The translations under genes were made by a program, and so were the position numbers. A DNA stretch of 64,000 bases from Talinum fruticosum (taxonomy: Eukaryota; Streptophyta; Magnoliopsida; Caryophyllales; Talinaceae). Below, piece by piece: positions 33,220-47,031 of the stretch (positions are counted from its first letter, which is position 1; every line of letters starts with the position of its first letter). Under the pieces are notes generated by a model. It made no database searches. It was not told the DNA's origin and worked only from the letters and a program-made list of their open reading frames with translations. The stretch covers positions 372,001 through 436,000 of the forward strand of contig JAITYX010000022.1 of assembly GCA_021018815.1 (NCBI GenBank), written 5' to 3'.

Positions 33220-36200
33220 CTAGCCAGTCAAATGGCTCGGAGAGCTCTTAAACATGGTTTGCCACATGTATGCCCTTGAAAGCACCATCTCCAATTCTTG
33301 ATCTGCCCAATTGTGAGTTGGAAGATGCTGAAGGAACATCACCATCTCCTGGAAATCGAGTTTTTGGAGCTTATCGGACCACTGAAAGGGATATGATAAT
33401 AATGGATGGTTAATATAAGTAATTCATCATTGAGTCATGCAGGTTTACTCATAGAACAAGCATGAAATTTTTTAGCTAGAGAAGTCACCACTCTAAGGGG
33501 TGTTGAATCTGTTTTTAATTTTTCTGATGATTATAGTTTTTCGATTGTCAAAAGTTCGGAAACTAAAAAAGAAACAGAAATCAATTTTTCAGGAAAATTA
33601 TTTTGGCCCTTGAAGCTAAAAATAGGAGATACATTGAAATGGAGTCAGGCTGATACTATTTTCTTCAAGGAAAATCATTAATGCCAACACCGCCACCACA
33701 ACAGAGTTGATCCGGTGAAATTTCTTCTTTAGCGTTTTAGTTTTTCAGTTTTCAAAAGTTGGGAAGGGGGAGCAATCAGCTTTTCGGACACTTCAACCAA
33801 ACCCTAAAGGTTAAAACTAACAAGCTATTACGAGATTTGAAAGTCTGTTTTCCTCCACTCCATCAAAACTAGGATATCTATTGAGGTGGATTTAGGGACG
33901 GTCGTATTTTCATGTAAGTCAATCATTAAGGTCGACAGCACCACCATCAACATATATAAAAAGAAGAAACAAACAAGATTCCTACTGCATATTTATTTAA
34001 AAACCATAGTTTTCAACATAAATAATTTTTTCTAGCTATCATTTTCTTCCTACCAAACACTTCACATAAAGTAATAAAGACCACTTACTGTCAAAAGGAA
34101 ACTGGCTGCTATGTACACAAGAAAATCTGGCAGAGCATCTCCTTCTGCAAGATATGTATCCCAAAGGCGAGAAACAAGGTGGAAAGGGATCTGCAAGGAC
34201 AATCCATTTTTAAATTGGTGCTACCAAGCTAGAACACTTCAAAGACAGTAAACAAAACTCTTTATGTTCTTTCAACTTCAGTATGCATGCAACAGATTCC
34301 AAAAATAAAAAGAAAAATTGAAGTGACATAACAGGGTGAAGCAAACCTCACGTATTAGAAGACAATTGAACCACCGAAAGGCAAACTGAAGGAACTCAAG
34401 CCCTTGTTCTTCCATGTGTCTTGAAACAGGCTCTGCTCCAAGTTTTCATCAGATGAGAAAGGATAATCAAAAAATATGGGATCAATTTCGTGCAAATGAT
34501 AGATGTAAGAATGCTTATAAATTGTCATATTTTCTCCCTGGATTTGTCGGGAAGGAAGGGTGGTTAGGTTTTGGGGGTTGGCAGGAGGCTCGAAAAAGTC
34601 AATTGTCTAATGCTATCACTTTGAAACAACCCCCCCAACCCTACACAAGTCAAGGTAGTATATCTAGGTCTATAACATTCTTGGCAGAGCCTCCTGTGAG
34701 GTATTGAGATAGTTGGCGACTCATTTGTGTGTGTGTGGGTGTGGGTGTCTGTGTCTGTGTTTTTTGTGTGTGTGTGTGTGCTTTCTTGATTGAATTTCCC
34801 AGAAGATCAAGTGACAATAACCAGTATCATTCATGTGAAGAAAGCAAAGCAGAAAAATGTCATCATTTTGAGGGGTAAAAGAAACAGCACAATGGAAAAT
34901 ATGGAAGACCAGAAAGGTCAGGAAAAGAACGCACCATCAATCCTCTGGACCAACTCCTTTAATTTAAAAACAAGTCTTTGAATTCCTGGTTGAGCGAATG
35001 TGTAATGGTCTTGCATGCTATCAAGCATTTTTGAGAGACACCAATAGCAGTCAGCTTCTACGTTTGCAATTGTCTCTTCTGACAGCTCAGAAGTTGACCA
35101 ATTGTCAATGCTTCCCTGAAGGTGTTCTGACAAGAACACAACCAAAAATGGTGTGGCAAGATCATTTATTCCTTGAACATATCCACTAGCAGGATGTCGA
35201 ATTGCCCTGTTAAACACATTAATATGATGATATGAGAATACAAGCACTACAGAAGCTTCTTAAATGAGATCCTTTGACAACTTAAAATGGAAATGAGCAA
35301 CATTTTCGAAACACAACCATGAGTACCCTGAATTAAGTTACTTGATTCTTTCCTCAACATTAAATATTCATGTTGGATGCTCATATGCTGACATGGATAA
35401 GAAAACTTGACTCTTCATTTTGGACGAAAAGCCAAGGCACACTTCTCAAGAAATGGGCATTCAATCCCTTGGTGTAAGCACTGAAGTACCCTTTGGAACA
35501 TCATTTTGCACAGCCAAGTGTATACTCCAATTCAAACTTGGCTAATATGTCACTTATATAGCAAAATTTTCTTGGCTTAAGATGGGCTTGTCTTCCATAG
35601 TCATATGATCAACAAAAGATATATCAAAACCAAACCAAACCTATAGCCATGCAACGAGGGGGTGGGAATTACGCAGCTTCAACCCTTCAAAGTGAATTGA
35701 CATCATTTTCACATGACCATAGATATGAGACATTCACAGCCTACCACAACAAGACAAAAGAGAAACAATATCTAGGACAGATTTTACCATGACCCATGTG
35801 TATGTCAACAGAAATGTGATCAACCAAAGATTTCTACAAAAAAATATGGATATACTGGAAATAGAAATTACTACAGACCATGTGTATAATATTCGCTCCA
35901 AGGATTTCTGAACAACTGCTTGCTGAAAGAAAGTTACATCAGGCACAGTTCTGGGACAATCAACTGCAATCTGTTAAGAAGACACAGTCCATAAATGCCC
36001 AGATCCAATCTAAGCAAGTACACAAAGTAAAGATTTAATCATGTACCTGACGAAGCATGCTGATTTCATCATCTGAATGTTCCGTATCAGGAATATCATA
36101 ATACTGTGCCACACAATCAAGATACTCGAGGCGCTTTCTCCTCAAAACTCCTTCCCTTCTATCTGAATTAGGTGGTGCATATCCCTGTTGTCAGTTCATA

Positions 36201-39200
36201 CTCAAAACTTATAATCAATAAATCACCTTAAATTCACATATGAAGATTTAGACAATTTGGTAAGAACAGATTTATGGACCAGACATTAGAGCATCTGGTA
36301 TTTGTTCTTTGGGTGCATAATGAGCAGACACAACATAAAACTTACTAAATTATTGGAGATTCTATGAAGTATATAAAGTTTTAGACACATGGCTTCAAAC
36401 ATAAGACATCTTAGATTATACCTATGATCCCTCACTTGTAGAAAACTGAATACAAATGTTTTTTTCAATATTTTCCCCTCATGCAAATTCATTGTGCAGA
36501 TGATAAATAGACAAGACAAAACACTTACACCATAAGGGCCAAGACGATCACATGGTTGTACAAGATCTGCTTCAGGATTTAAATTGAACTCTATGATGCC
36601 ACAATTTAGCCACAAGACTAGAAGCAATGATCATGGAGAAACACCACACAAAACTAATGAAGAATAATATTCTAGGATTTCAAAATACAAGTTTAATGTC
36701 TAATTAACCGTGGCCATCAACCCTTTTTTTCCCAATTTGTCACTCACTTTACATTGTTCAAGTATGCCACTCAGTTTTTTTCTTTACTCAAATTTGCCAC
36801 CAGGGGCCCCACACAACTGGCTGCAACAAATTTTGTGAATTTTATTTTATTTTTTTAACCAGTAAATCTGAGAAAAAATAGCAGGAAAAAAAAACCGAAA
36901 AATTAAATCCCACATTTGATGAAAATAGCATAATGCAACCATCCCATCCATTCAAACTGCATCCCAAGTTCCCAAACCTCACAACCATTTTCGTCTTACT
37001 CCATATTTGCCCCTTTGCCAAAGTCCATCTGTAGCAAATTTTGTGAATTTTTTTTTTTTTTTAACCAGTAAATCTGAGAAAAAAATAGCAGGAAAAAAAA
37101 ACCGAAAAATTAAATCCCACATTTGATGAAAATAGCATAATGCAACCATCCCATCCATTCAAACTGCATCCCAAGTTCCCAAACCTCACAACCATTTTCG
37201 TCTTACTCCATATTTGCCCCTTTGCCAAAGTCCATCTGTAGCAAGACAAACCTCTTCGAAACTCCGATTCATGGTTAAGTTTCATAATATCCATCAAATT
37301 CAAAGCTCCAATTTGATTTAAAGTGGCAAAATCGAACCCTTACCGGTGCCATGAAATAAAGCCTAACCCTAGTTTGTCAAATGCACCTCCAATTCAATTC
37401 AAAGATCAAAATTGAATTCAAATTACAATATCTTACCTAAATTCAGCCATTTTTATATGAAGTCATTGCTTCTAATGTCTTCTTAAAATCATGCCTTTGC
37501 TATTTAAATTTGGATAAATTCTGCCACTTTGGTTCATGATTTTGTCAAGCAAGATGAAGAAAGCTGAGAAAGGAAGGCTCAAGCAGTTGAATGATGCATA
37601 GCAAAGAGCAGGTCAAGAAAGCCATGTTGCAAACTTGGTGTTTGCTATTGGCATTGCGCAGGGGGTAATAAGTTGATCTTGTATACATATATTGATCTTG
37701 CGATTGAGTCTAATGATTGTAGCAGGGGTCGTCAGATTGGTTTAATAGACTTGGTGGCTGTAACTGAATTAGCATAAGCTGACAAAAATTCTAACGATTC
37801 GAGTTTCTGTTGTAATTGGTCTCTGTGAACTGTTATTGTGTGTATTTCTTGCAAATTAAGCTGGTCACATATTTGAACTGTTAAGCTATTCGCTTCTAAA
37901 AACTGAAATGAGATTATTATGCTGGAGCCAAGATGAGTGTGGATAATAGCCAAATGAAGCAATGCCTTCATTGTCAGAGGCAACATTGCCAGGAATACTC
38001 TTTCTAAAGTGAAATATTGTATTCTCTTGCTGCTAACTCAGCAAAGTTTGCCTTATTAGGTCCAATGTTTGTGCCCACCCACCCCCCAAAAAAACACTAT
38101 GCTGTCAGTGTGCATCTTTGAAATGTGCAGAAAACACAAGAAAGCAAAAACTATGCTTCCTGATATGGTCTTGGCATATCCATTTATAATCTTCACAGAT
38201 GCTTTTATTAATTTGCAATATGATCCATTACATAAACCAAAAACCAACATTTCTTGCATCAAAAACAGAGAACTATATTCATGAGAAACCATTTCTTTCA
38301 TCAGATTATCACCATTCATGCCAAATTGCCAACATACACACACCACTAAGCAATTAAGTCACCAATAATGCAAATGTCAGATTGTTCTGGGAAGGAGAAA
38401 CCTCTCCAGCCTCATTTCTCCTGACTGGAAGTTTAATTTTGGTGGGTCATCAGAGCAGTGGTGATAGATTTAATGAGCGGGGCAGACGCCTTAGTGTCAG
38501 AGGCAGCAGTGACAAAAAAACTTCTGTCAGGAGCATATATATCAGAGGCAGTAGCTGTATAGTCAGGATCAGAAAATGGTGGCCACGGTTGGGATGGAGT
38601 TCAAACAGATGGGATGGATTGTGTTCAACTATTTTCATCAGATGGGAGATGGTTTTAAATTTTCTTTTTTTTTCTGCTGTTTGTTTCTCAAATTTACCAG
38701 TTAAAAAAATAAAATTCATCAAAACTTGTTGTAGCCAGCTATGTGGGGCCACAAGTGGAAAATTTGAACAAAGGAAAAAAAAATGAGGGGCATACTTCAA
38801 CAAAAGTAAAATGTGAGTGGCAAATTGGAAAAATAATTAAAGATGGCATTGGAGTATAAGAACTCGAATTATCTGCTAGATACAATATAGAAAGAAATTC
38901 GCACTAGATGCAAGCCAGCAAGCCATTGCCTTTAATTAAAATGAGTATTGTTGTAAACATCAAAAAGAATTACACTCACAGAGTAAAGGCCCATAGTGTG
39001 CCTTTCTTTTCAACTGATTTTTATTTGGGGTTTGTAGACAAAATGACCCTAGAGATACTTTATTTCATGACCAACTTTTCATACCATATAACAATGTCAA
39101 GGACCATCTGACAATTATAACTTTTCACACACTAAACTTGCACATATAAAATAGTCATCATTTGTTTATTCCACTGTACTCTTATGCAGCATTACAACTA

Positions 39201-42200
39201 AAATAAACCAAACACTTTAGATCATTCTTATCAGTTAAAACAGTTAGATTTTAATATCACGCAGCTAGCTTAAGAACAGAAGTAAGAACTTACCAAAAGA
39301 AGTCTCCAAACATTCGGGCGCATGTATGATGGTATGCCATTCCACCCCAACTCACGCAACTTTTCTGCAGGGTGAAAGACAAACTATGAGATGGTCATGC
39401 TATTAATGGTTCATGTATTTTGCATGTGAAGCTTAACAACAGAGCTATGCAATATGCTCCCTAATTACTAACGTGACAAAAATGGCTACTCTTAAACATG
39501 CATACTGTCACCAAATGTTTGAAACTCAGATGAGTAAAACAAAACCATTTAGGGGCTAATTAATGCATTCTACAGCTGATGAGCGTGTCAACATAGCATG
39601 GTGCCCAGACCCATCAAACATATTCAGAACATCATTGACTAAAATCTAATGGGAAGTCTCTATTGGACACCCAACTTCATGTTTAGTATTTGAATTCCAA
39701 AAAAAATATAATATAAAGGATGCATTTGATGCAAGATGAGATGGAGTAGTGATCCAGGACAAAAATCATCTCCTCCATAGCCAAAAGTAGAGATCTGGAA
39801 ATCTCCACTTTGTACACAATAAAACTATATCCACACACAGTTGGTGACCCAAATCTCACAGTTACACACTAAGGCTCAGTGAACTTGGAACAAAACCACA
39901 GATGCACTCATCTCTCCTCACTGAAGTGTCATTATAAAGAAAATAAAATTGGTCATGTTTATCAATAGGGGGAAGGCAACATGTGGAAGAACAGATAAAA
40001 AAATCAACATGTTGATCAAGCATATTGATTACGTTCAAGCATCAACCAACGGCCATTATGTTGCAGGTAACAGAAAACTCTTCAGTTCGGCCAATCATGA
40101 ATCATCATACTTTCTGACTTGGCAGTGGATAGTATACATGTATGGGAACAGATGTTTCACAGTTGACCCAGAAGAACTTGGCATTACTGTATCTAACAAA
40201 GCTATACCGTGCATGTTTCTTTCCCTGGCGCGGTGAAAGGAGTAGTAGGGGGTAAAGAACAAGCAAAATTTATCCGATTCATTCTATCTAATCATAGGAC
40301 CCCCTCCTATGAATACAGAGGCCCAAAGAGCAGGCTGCGGATGTAGAGGCTCCCAATAATCTCAAGGGAGCTCAAAGAAAAACCATTTTAGCTGGGCAAG
40401 GCTTCTACAGAAGAAGCCAGTACCGATAAGGCATGAATATAACCCCAAGCAGCAAGTTTCCAATTCCCACCCTCCTGAATATCTGGACACACTACTTATA
40501 ATCCCACCATAAACTCAGCAGCTCAAGTGCTAGCTTGTCCATGTTGACAATGATTTTTAAGATAACCAAGAAGCTTCATACTCCTTCCCTGAACAATCTT
40601 AGCTAAGGACAGAACAGGAAACAGACAACAATTGGAGATTACATAAGAGTTTTTCTCTGGTACCTAATATAACTGTTGGTGCAGACAGCAACTTCATGAA
40701 CTTCATAATCCTTGCTGAATCTGTGGCTCTTGTACCAACCACAGGCTTTTGTAACTCTTTGGATGTATCCATAGTGGATACCGAAGGTTTTGAGTTGCTT
40801 CTAGTTTCATCAGATAGTGTATCATTTATCCTGTGGACTTGTTCCTGGATCAGATCAAACAGGGAAGATTAGGTATAGTAGTAGCAAAAGCCATATATGC
40901 ATGCTTGTGCAATAATTCCAATTCATCTTACCTCGACAGAATCATCCTCCTGTTCGCTTGGTCCAGCATCATTTTGTGAGGAACTCCTTGCAACCCCCTA
41001 GGAGATGGAGAACCATGAATCGTTGAGATATCGAAAGGTTCTGAGTGGCGACTCAGCAATACTTTACCAGGGAAGCTGCGACCTTTGAGCAGCCTACATA
41101 TCAGATGCTAGTCATAAATACAACTGGTAAAAAGTAGCCAACTAGAATGAGATGCAACCCTAAGAAAATGCAAAATTAAAGTACTTCTGAAGGCCTAATA
41201 GAGTCACAGAATAATCACGTCGAGACTCAACACAACTTTGTCAAGAAAGAGTAAGCATATCACATAAAAAGCTTCCGGCCATCATTATTTCACTAGCATT
41301 CTACCACAGTCTACTGTGAATTGCAATTGAGAAAGATGAAACATTAACCCATAAACAGAGGAGTTAAAATTCAAACTGTTCACCAGACTTTCAAGCCAGC
41401 CAAAATTTAAATAGCCAGCAAAAAGAGACTGCAAGGAAGAATCTCTCCAAAAGGATAGGAATAACCAAAAGATTGCTAGACCACTCCTCAATAATCAGCT
41501 GGGAAGATTTTTGTAAAAAGGCAACCTTGGCACATGAAATACTAAGGATGATTACCCGCACACATTAACTAGGCACAAATTAGCTTCCTCCTCAATGATC
41601 CAAACAGAGAAAAGCTTGGAAACAACTCACATTCCACATGACACAGCAAGATCGAATAAGAAAGACAGGAGCATAAAGGGTCAAGTGTTACCATCTGGGA
41701 AAGACTCCCACAAACCCAGTTGACAGAGCTAATTATGAATTGAAATTAGGAAGTTAGCAAACCGAAGCAAAAACCAAAATAATATTTGGATCGACCAAGG
41801 TCGCCAAATGAGCCACCTTTCGAGTTGAATCGATAAAAAAACGGAGTGAATCTGAACTGGGTATTGATTATTTCATACAAATCAACAACACTCAGAAAAA
41901 GATTCTCCCTGATGTATCACACAATTTGAGAGATCTGATAATTCTTTTCCAAATGGGTCTTCAAATATAACAGAGAAAATTGAGAATTCTGAAATGGAAG
42001 TTCAGGGAAGAGAGATCAAATCTCCAAACCAAGTGGGTGTTTCAAATTGAAATCTAGAAAAACAGGAGAGACAGAAAGAGTACCCTTGAACACTTTTGAG
42101 CGTTTGATTGAACCGAGAATCGAGATTAGAAACTGCCTCTTTCTCTTTCTGGATGTCATCAGCTTTGTCGTTGTTATTTGTAGTATTGTTGACAGTGTTG

Positions 42201-42208
42201 TTCCTCAT
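33220..42208 (-). CDS. TBC-domain Rab GTPase-activating protein (TBC1D22/Gyp1-like), ten coding exons
   Basis: Stimulates GTP hydrolysis by Rab GTPases in vesicle traffic. Coding exons in gene order: 42208-42084, 41093-40932, 40844-40664, 39364-39294, 36184-36047, 35970-35879, 35206-34935, 34432-34347, 34190-34089, 33381-33220; all phases agree. About 463 residues. The N-terminus has LDSRFNQTLKSVQG and LLKGRSFPGKVLL. The TBC domain runs from LRELGWNGIP (about 158) to about 410. It has the arginine finger IAVDCPRT (Arg about 233) and the glutamine finger YVQG (Gln about 268), so catalysis should be intact. Late motifs are FAQPGIQR, FRWFNCLLIRE and RLWDTYLAEGD. Exon 2 needs one extra G at the G5 run (40994-40998) to stay in frame. 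The family is certain; the intron between exons 4 and 5 hosts a transposon. Confidence 0.92.
34724..34781. repeat. (TG)n microsatellite in a TBC intron
   Basis: An imperfect TG/GTGTGG tract of about 55 bases between coding exons 7 and 8. Confidence 0.9.
36708..38852. mobile_element. 2.1 kb element with ~290-base terminal inverted repeats (Mutator-like, non-autonomous)
   Basis: The left end (GGCCATC...CCCAATTTGTCACTCACTTT) is the imperfect complement of the right end (AGTGGCAAATTGG...GATGGC). The similarity continues for nearly 300 bases, through GGGGCCCCACA, AATCTGAGAAA and CCATCCCATCCATTCAAACT. Very long TIRs with no transposase fit a non-autonomous Mutator-like or foldback element. It lies wholly inside the TBC intron between exons 4 and 5. 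No clear 9-base target duplication was found. Frames inside (such as 37732-37986 and 38382-38803) match nothing known. Confidence 0.75.
36827..37242. repeat. 208-base direct tandem duplication in the left TIR
   Basis: 36827-37034 and 37035-37242 are almost identical, from CAAATTTTGTGAATTTT through CCATCTGTAGCA. The right arm has only one copy, so the duplication came after insertion or assembly. Confidence 0.95.
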
Positions 42209-42499
42209 TGCTTCACTTCTTTGCAACAACCATTGTCCTGAGGCTTTCTTGTATTTATGGCTTTTTCACTCTCTCAAGGGAGGTATCTGCCATTTTTGCA
42301 CCTGGGAAACCACCAAATTCTTAATTCGTTATGTAATTGTGGTGTAATAACAATTTTCCCCCAGTGTTGTCTGTACTTTACTGGTGAAAAACTATTTGCA
42401 AAGTTTTTCTTTGTTTTTTTTTTTTTTTTGGTATTAAAGACACTTAAACCCTAGCCTTCTCGTCCCTAAAATCTTTAAATTCCAACCATCAGTTTTTAA

Positions 42500-44780
42500 T
42501 TTTTAGAAAGAGTTACAAAGATATTTCCTGTATACGTTTGAGTGTGTTTAAATTTTCTAAAAATCATTATACAATGGCAATCAATTGTTTTTAGAGGGGT
42601 CATAAATAGTTAGAATGAAAATTTTATTAATTAAAAACTTCTAATCTCCATATCAATAAAGAGGATGACACATTAGATTTTCGCAAGATGAAAACCTTTA
42701 AGGGATGCCTAACTTGTAAAGGAGTTTCGGAATATATTTAAGGATGGTTTTTCTTTACTCGCTCGACTTTTCGAGATAAACAATTTCCTCATGAAGATAT
42801 CTTTCAAGCATCACTTGGTGCAAGGCCTAACTACACCTGGAAAAACATTTTCGGTGCTAGAGGGGTTATCTCTTAGACTCATGCTAGCTTGTGAGTAAAG
42901 GCTCTTCATTAATGCTTGGGACTCGTAAATGGTTGTCTCAACTTATTACTTTCTAGGTAATCACTCCTAAATCCCTCAGTTATCCCAATCTTCATGTTAT
43001 CTATTTGTTGAACCATGAACATGCTTGTTGGCTTGAACATATGATAAAAAGACCCCATTGACGTGGATCTTATTATCGGCTTCCATTTGTCTCGCACGAT
43101 CCCCTAATGATAAACTAATTAGGCATTGTTGGCAATGTCATATGGTTTGTTTTCGGTCCACTCGACCTACACATTCTAATTCATAACAAATTTTATGTAA
43201 CTGATGGTTCTTTTAATGATAAGGGTGATGTGTGAAAATCTATCAAGAAACTAAATATTCCCCCTTTTTATCAAATTGTTTGGTTGGCATGTTTGTAAAA
43301 ATATTCTTGCAATGAATTACGGTAAGATAAGGGATGCGAATGATAGATTAAATTAATATTATGAAAAAAAGTCTTAATTTGTCATGTCAATCTAACGACT
43401 TACAAATATGATAAATTTTACGTACTTTTTCAGCTATTGTTTAATTTGAGTTGGTAGGATGAGATATCAAAATTCCAATTTAAATTGATTAAATTTAAAC
43501 AATTAGTTAAGATTATTTCATTACTGTCAAATTCTTTATCCTTCCTTTAAAACAAAAATAAAGAGTTCAAATTAAGTTAGATAATGGAAATATAGACATA
43601 AGCCTAAATTTAAGTGTAAAATTCGGAGGAAAAAATGTCTCATAATATCTTATCCTTTTATATATCATATGCAAGCCTAGTTGCCATGAAATTTTCAGGT
43701 GCTTGTCTCACACATGATTTTTTTTTTGGTTGGGTGTATAATGACATAATAGTGTACAATCACTTACTAACGTATAACCTTGCTATATAAAAGTTTGTTA
43801 ATTGATATCATATAAACAAATAAATAATTTAATTTAGACAAATTAAAATCAAACCATAAAAGTTCTTTAATATTACTTTTGAAACATGTAGAAAAAAATG
43901 TGTTTAAAAATAAAAAAATTATAGCAAGATAATGCAAGCATAGGTATGAAACTAGTATATTTGTTATTGTACCTTTTACTCGATTGAAATTCAGAACATA
44001 TTTTACGGTTTTGGTACATCTCGTGGCCTTTAACTCGAGATATCAATGAATGTTTGTTTTCCATTGAATTTGATGATCTAAATTGCAATGATAATTGACT
44101 AAACGCAAAATAGAAAAATCTTGAATCGAAAGCATATTTACTTACCCTTGAAACCAATAAATGATAGAAAAGATAGTGCCATTTTCTTTGGGCACGTTAT
44201 CATTAGACCTTATGGCTTCAATAACTTGTTGGCTTTGATAACCATAGAAGGATATGTAAGATTTAAGAACAATCCAATAATTTATGGAGAAATAGGTTAA
44301 TTATCTCAAAATGTACTATTAGCTCTCGGGTTTTTGGCATTCTCAAGCTACAAATAGGAATAGAGAGTTCCGGAGATACAGTGAAAGGAGAAATGAGATT
44401 ATATTACTTTTATAATAATGTTTGTACATAGCAACACCTATATTTTTATTGTTGGCAATGTTCATTTCCAGGCAAAACTTCGACTCTCTATAACAAACAA
44501 ATAACTAATCAAAGAGCACCTACTAACTTCGCACAAGATCAAATCATTTCACTTTTAGAGAGAAAAAACGTTTTCCATATATTAACAACACGCAATCACT
44601 TTCCCCTTTTAAATATTTACAACTTGTGTAACACCATTAGATATTTTCATCAATCATGTACCTTCGGGAATAATAAAATGCACTACACATTTTATTTGTC
44701 TTCCTCAATAGTACTTAAGTAAAAGTTACTTCCATAAAAGGAGAGCGTAATCAAGTTGTCCCACTTGAAAATGATGGAAT
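42500..44780. other. intergenic between the TBC gene and the SPARK pseudogene
   Basis: AT-rich. The part 42660-43260 has fewer AT runs and may be an old transposon remnant, but no domain is recognised. The frames at 42909 and 43873 are probably chance. Confidence 0.4.
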
Positions 44781-45720
44781 CCTTAAGCTTTTGTTGGATT
44801 GTAAAGCTCGGATATATGCATCACTCTTACTTATTTATTAATTTAATTATTTCGCATTTTTATGGGATGCAAGTGGTGCATTTTTGTTGGCTTTTGTTGA
44901 TTTTCTCTTCAACATTTAATTTTGTAAGTTATGAGTTGAGGCAAGTAATGTAATTTTGGAGCTAATTCACTTCTTACTTCATTGGAAATCTTATTAATTG
45001 AAAGAAATTACTCTTGGCAATTGGTTGCTTACCTTGATTTCGACTAGAAGCTGACATTAAGCTTGCACTACTATTTATAATATTTTTGACATTGTTTTTA
45101 TTGTCCCAAATAAGATGTTTCATTAGTCGTATCTTGCATTCGTAGGTGTGGTGTATAAATTTATGTTTCAGGTGTTTGTTTGTGGATTTAGATCAAATTT
45201 TAAAGGTCAATGCATATTTATATAACCAATTTCGTTTTAGTGTTTTTATTTTCAAAGTTATTTTCTACCTTTCCTTTATCTTTCATATCATATATATTTA
45301 TTCGTTGTTACAAAGTCTTATATAATAAGTTAGGGGTATTTTGTGTCAAAGGTTACTCGTTGTTTACGGACTTGTTTCCTATATTTGGAGATGTTGTAGC
45401 CTTCAAATTGTTATTTCAAAAAAATCATAACCTTCCTATAATGAGTTTGATAAATCATCTAGCATGGGATTTTGAATCTATCCTCCTATATCTCCTTGTG
45501 TTATTTCATATTATCCATTTTTCTAGGAATTTCTACCTTCAATGTATCTTACCTTTCCAATAACATATGAGCCACAGTCAATAAGGACGTGCCCTGTAAA
45601 TTTTTCTGCCATATCAAATATAATGGAGAAAAACTGCAGCTAATTGTTCTCAATCTTTAGCTCCTCTTTGTGAGAAGTGTTACCTCAAATCATATTAGAT
45701 ATGTTCTTGTATATATGAGA
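44780..45720 (+). pseudogene. partial duplicate of the 5' part of the SPARK gene
   Basis: Aligns with two separate parts of the downstream gene. 44860-45010 matches its first-intron region (46455-46615; GTTGATTTTCTCTTCA, CATTGGAAATCTTATTA). 45010-45720 matches 47400-48090, including the signal-peptide exon (GGAGATGTTGTAGCCTTCAA) and the start of the SPARK domain. The section holding the true start codon exon (46620-47400) is missing. Stops interrupt the coding part and similarity ends soon after AAACTGCAGCTAATTGTTCT. It is an unprocessed, non-functional tandem copy. Confidence 0.8.
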
Positions 45721-46949
45721 ACCAAACATTCGCTATAAAAATAAATTTTATGGATAAAAATAAAATCAATCAATTATAACGAATCGGTATAAAATTTTCC
45801 AAACCTAAAAACAACAAGAAAAAGAAAAGGAACATTTCCAAGTCATGCTTTTTGGGAACCCTTTTACAAACCCGAACAGTTAAAGGCCATAACCGGTAAG
45901 CGAACCACCCGGGTCCCAACCCGCTTTGGATACTCCAGCCTAGAGAGAGAAAAGGCTACCCCCAAAAGGGAAAGTGGCCTTCTCTTTCTTACCATCCCCT
46001 CATTTTAGACAGAGAAAAACAAAGACACTGCCTTTCCTGCATTGCAACAGAGCACTCGTTTTCACTGAGAGCGCCCCCGCCAATTATTATTAGGGTTTCA
46101 AAAGTGTTCTCTTTCCCATTTCTAGTCAAAGATTCATTCATCACAAATCTTGGTTTGATACACTCCCAGCAAATCCCAGAATCAATTTGGCATTCTGGGT
46201 CTCCATTCTTTTTGATTTGGAAAAACCCTAAACCAAATAACTCCCCTCCCCCTGCTTGAAAAAGTTGCATAGACAGAGAGAATCTTCTGGAATCAGCCTT
46301 CAACAAATCATAATTACCCATTTTTCTTCCCTTTTTGTCCTAGGTTCACTTTCCCATTTCAGGTACGTTTCTCTATGTCAATGTAAATTGCTCTTTCTTT
46401 GAATTCATTTAGTGCTACATTCTTTTTCTGAATTGTTTTTTTATTATTTCCCATTTTTTCTGGGTACCCAAGTGGTGAATTTTCGTGGGTTTTTGTTGAT
46501 TTTCTCTTCAGTGTTGGTTTATGCAAGCTGTGAACTGAGGCAGCTGGGAAATGTAATCTTGAAGCTGATTTGCTTTTTTCTTCATTGGAAATCTTATTAG
46601 TTGAAAGAAATTATGTGTGGTTCTTGAGCTTAAAATTAATATTTTAGAATCAAGCTCATTGGTTAACGTTTGGATTTTTGGTTAGTTTCAGATTAGCTGC
46701 TAATGGTTCAATTTTGTCAGAACCTCTCTCTTACATTGAAGATTTGGCAGTCAAGCATGGTGCTTTCTGTTATTAGTTTGCCCCCACCTTAGTGTTAGAT
46801 TGGCTACTTCGATCATATTTGGCCTTTGTCTTCTGTTATTTACCATGTTAATGATTGACTAGTATATGTGATTATTTCACTTAAGTCTTTGTAAATTTGA
46901 AGTTGACATTCCAAATGGAAAGAACTTCCTAATCTTTCTGGTTTTGCAG

Positions 46950-47031
46950 ATGGCTTGGAATTTCCTGTGGATGTTCCAATTAATGTCCTGACGTGACATA
47001 TTTGAGTATCTCGATGTTGCCCAATGGTTAG
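46950..47031 (+). promoter_or_regulatory. two upstream ORFs in the SPARK gene leader
   Basis: The leader exon starting at 46950 carries ATG at 46950 (13 codons, stop at 46989-46991). A second ATG at 47014 opens a 5-codon frame ending TAG at 47029-47031, which overlaps the main ATG at 47024. Such overlap usually lowers translation of the main frame. Confidence 0.5.

Noticed and set aside
36286..36627. Possible extra exon of the TBC gene
   Set aside because: Exons on both sides (39294-39364 and 36047-36184) join in phase at LLL|GYAPP, which is contiguous in the family, so nothing is missing.
38382..38803. Two overlapping long frames on opposite strands
   Set aside because: They lie in the right inverted arm of the intronic transposon and match nothing.
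40998..41067. A 70-base intron within TBC exon 2 (GTAAAG...CCTAG)
   Set aside because: The stretch encodes the conserved GKVLLSRHSEP-type sequence, and splicing it out leads to an early stop. One missing G in the G5 run explains the frame better.
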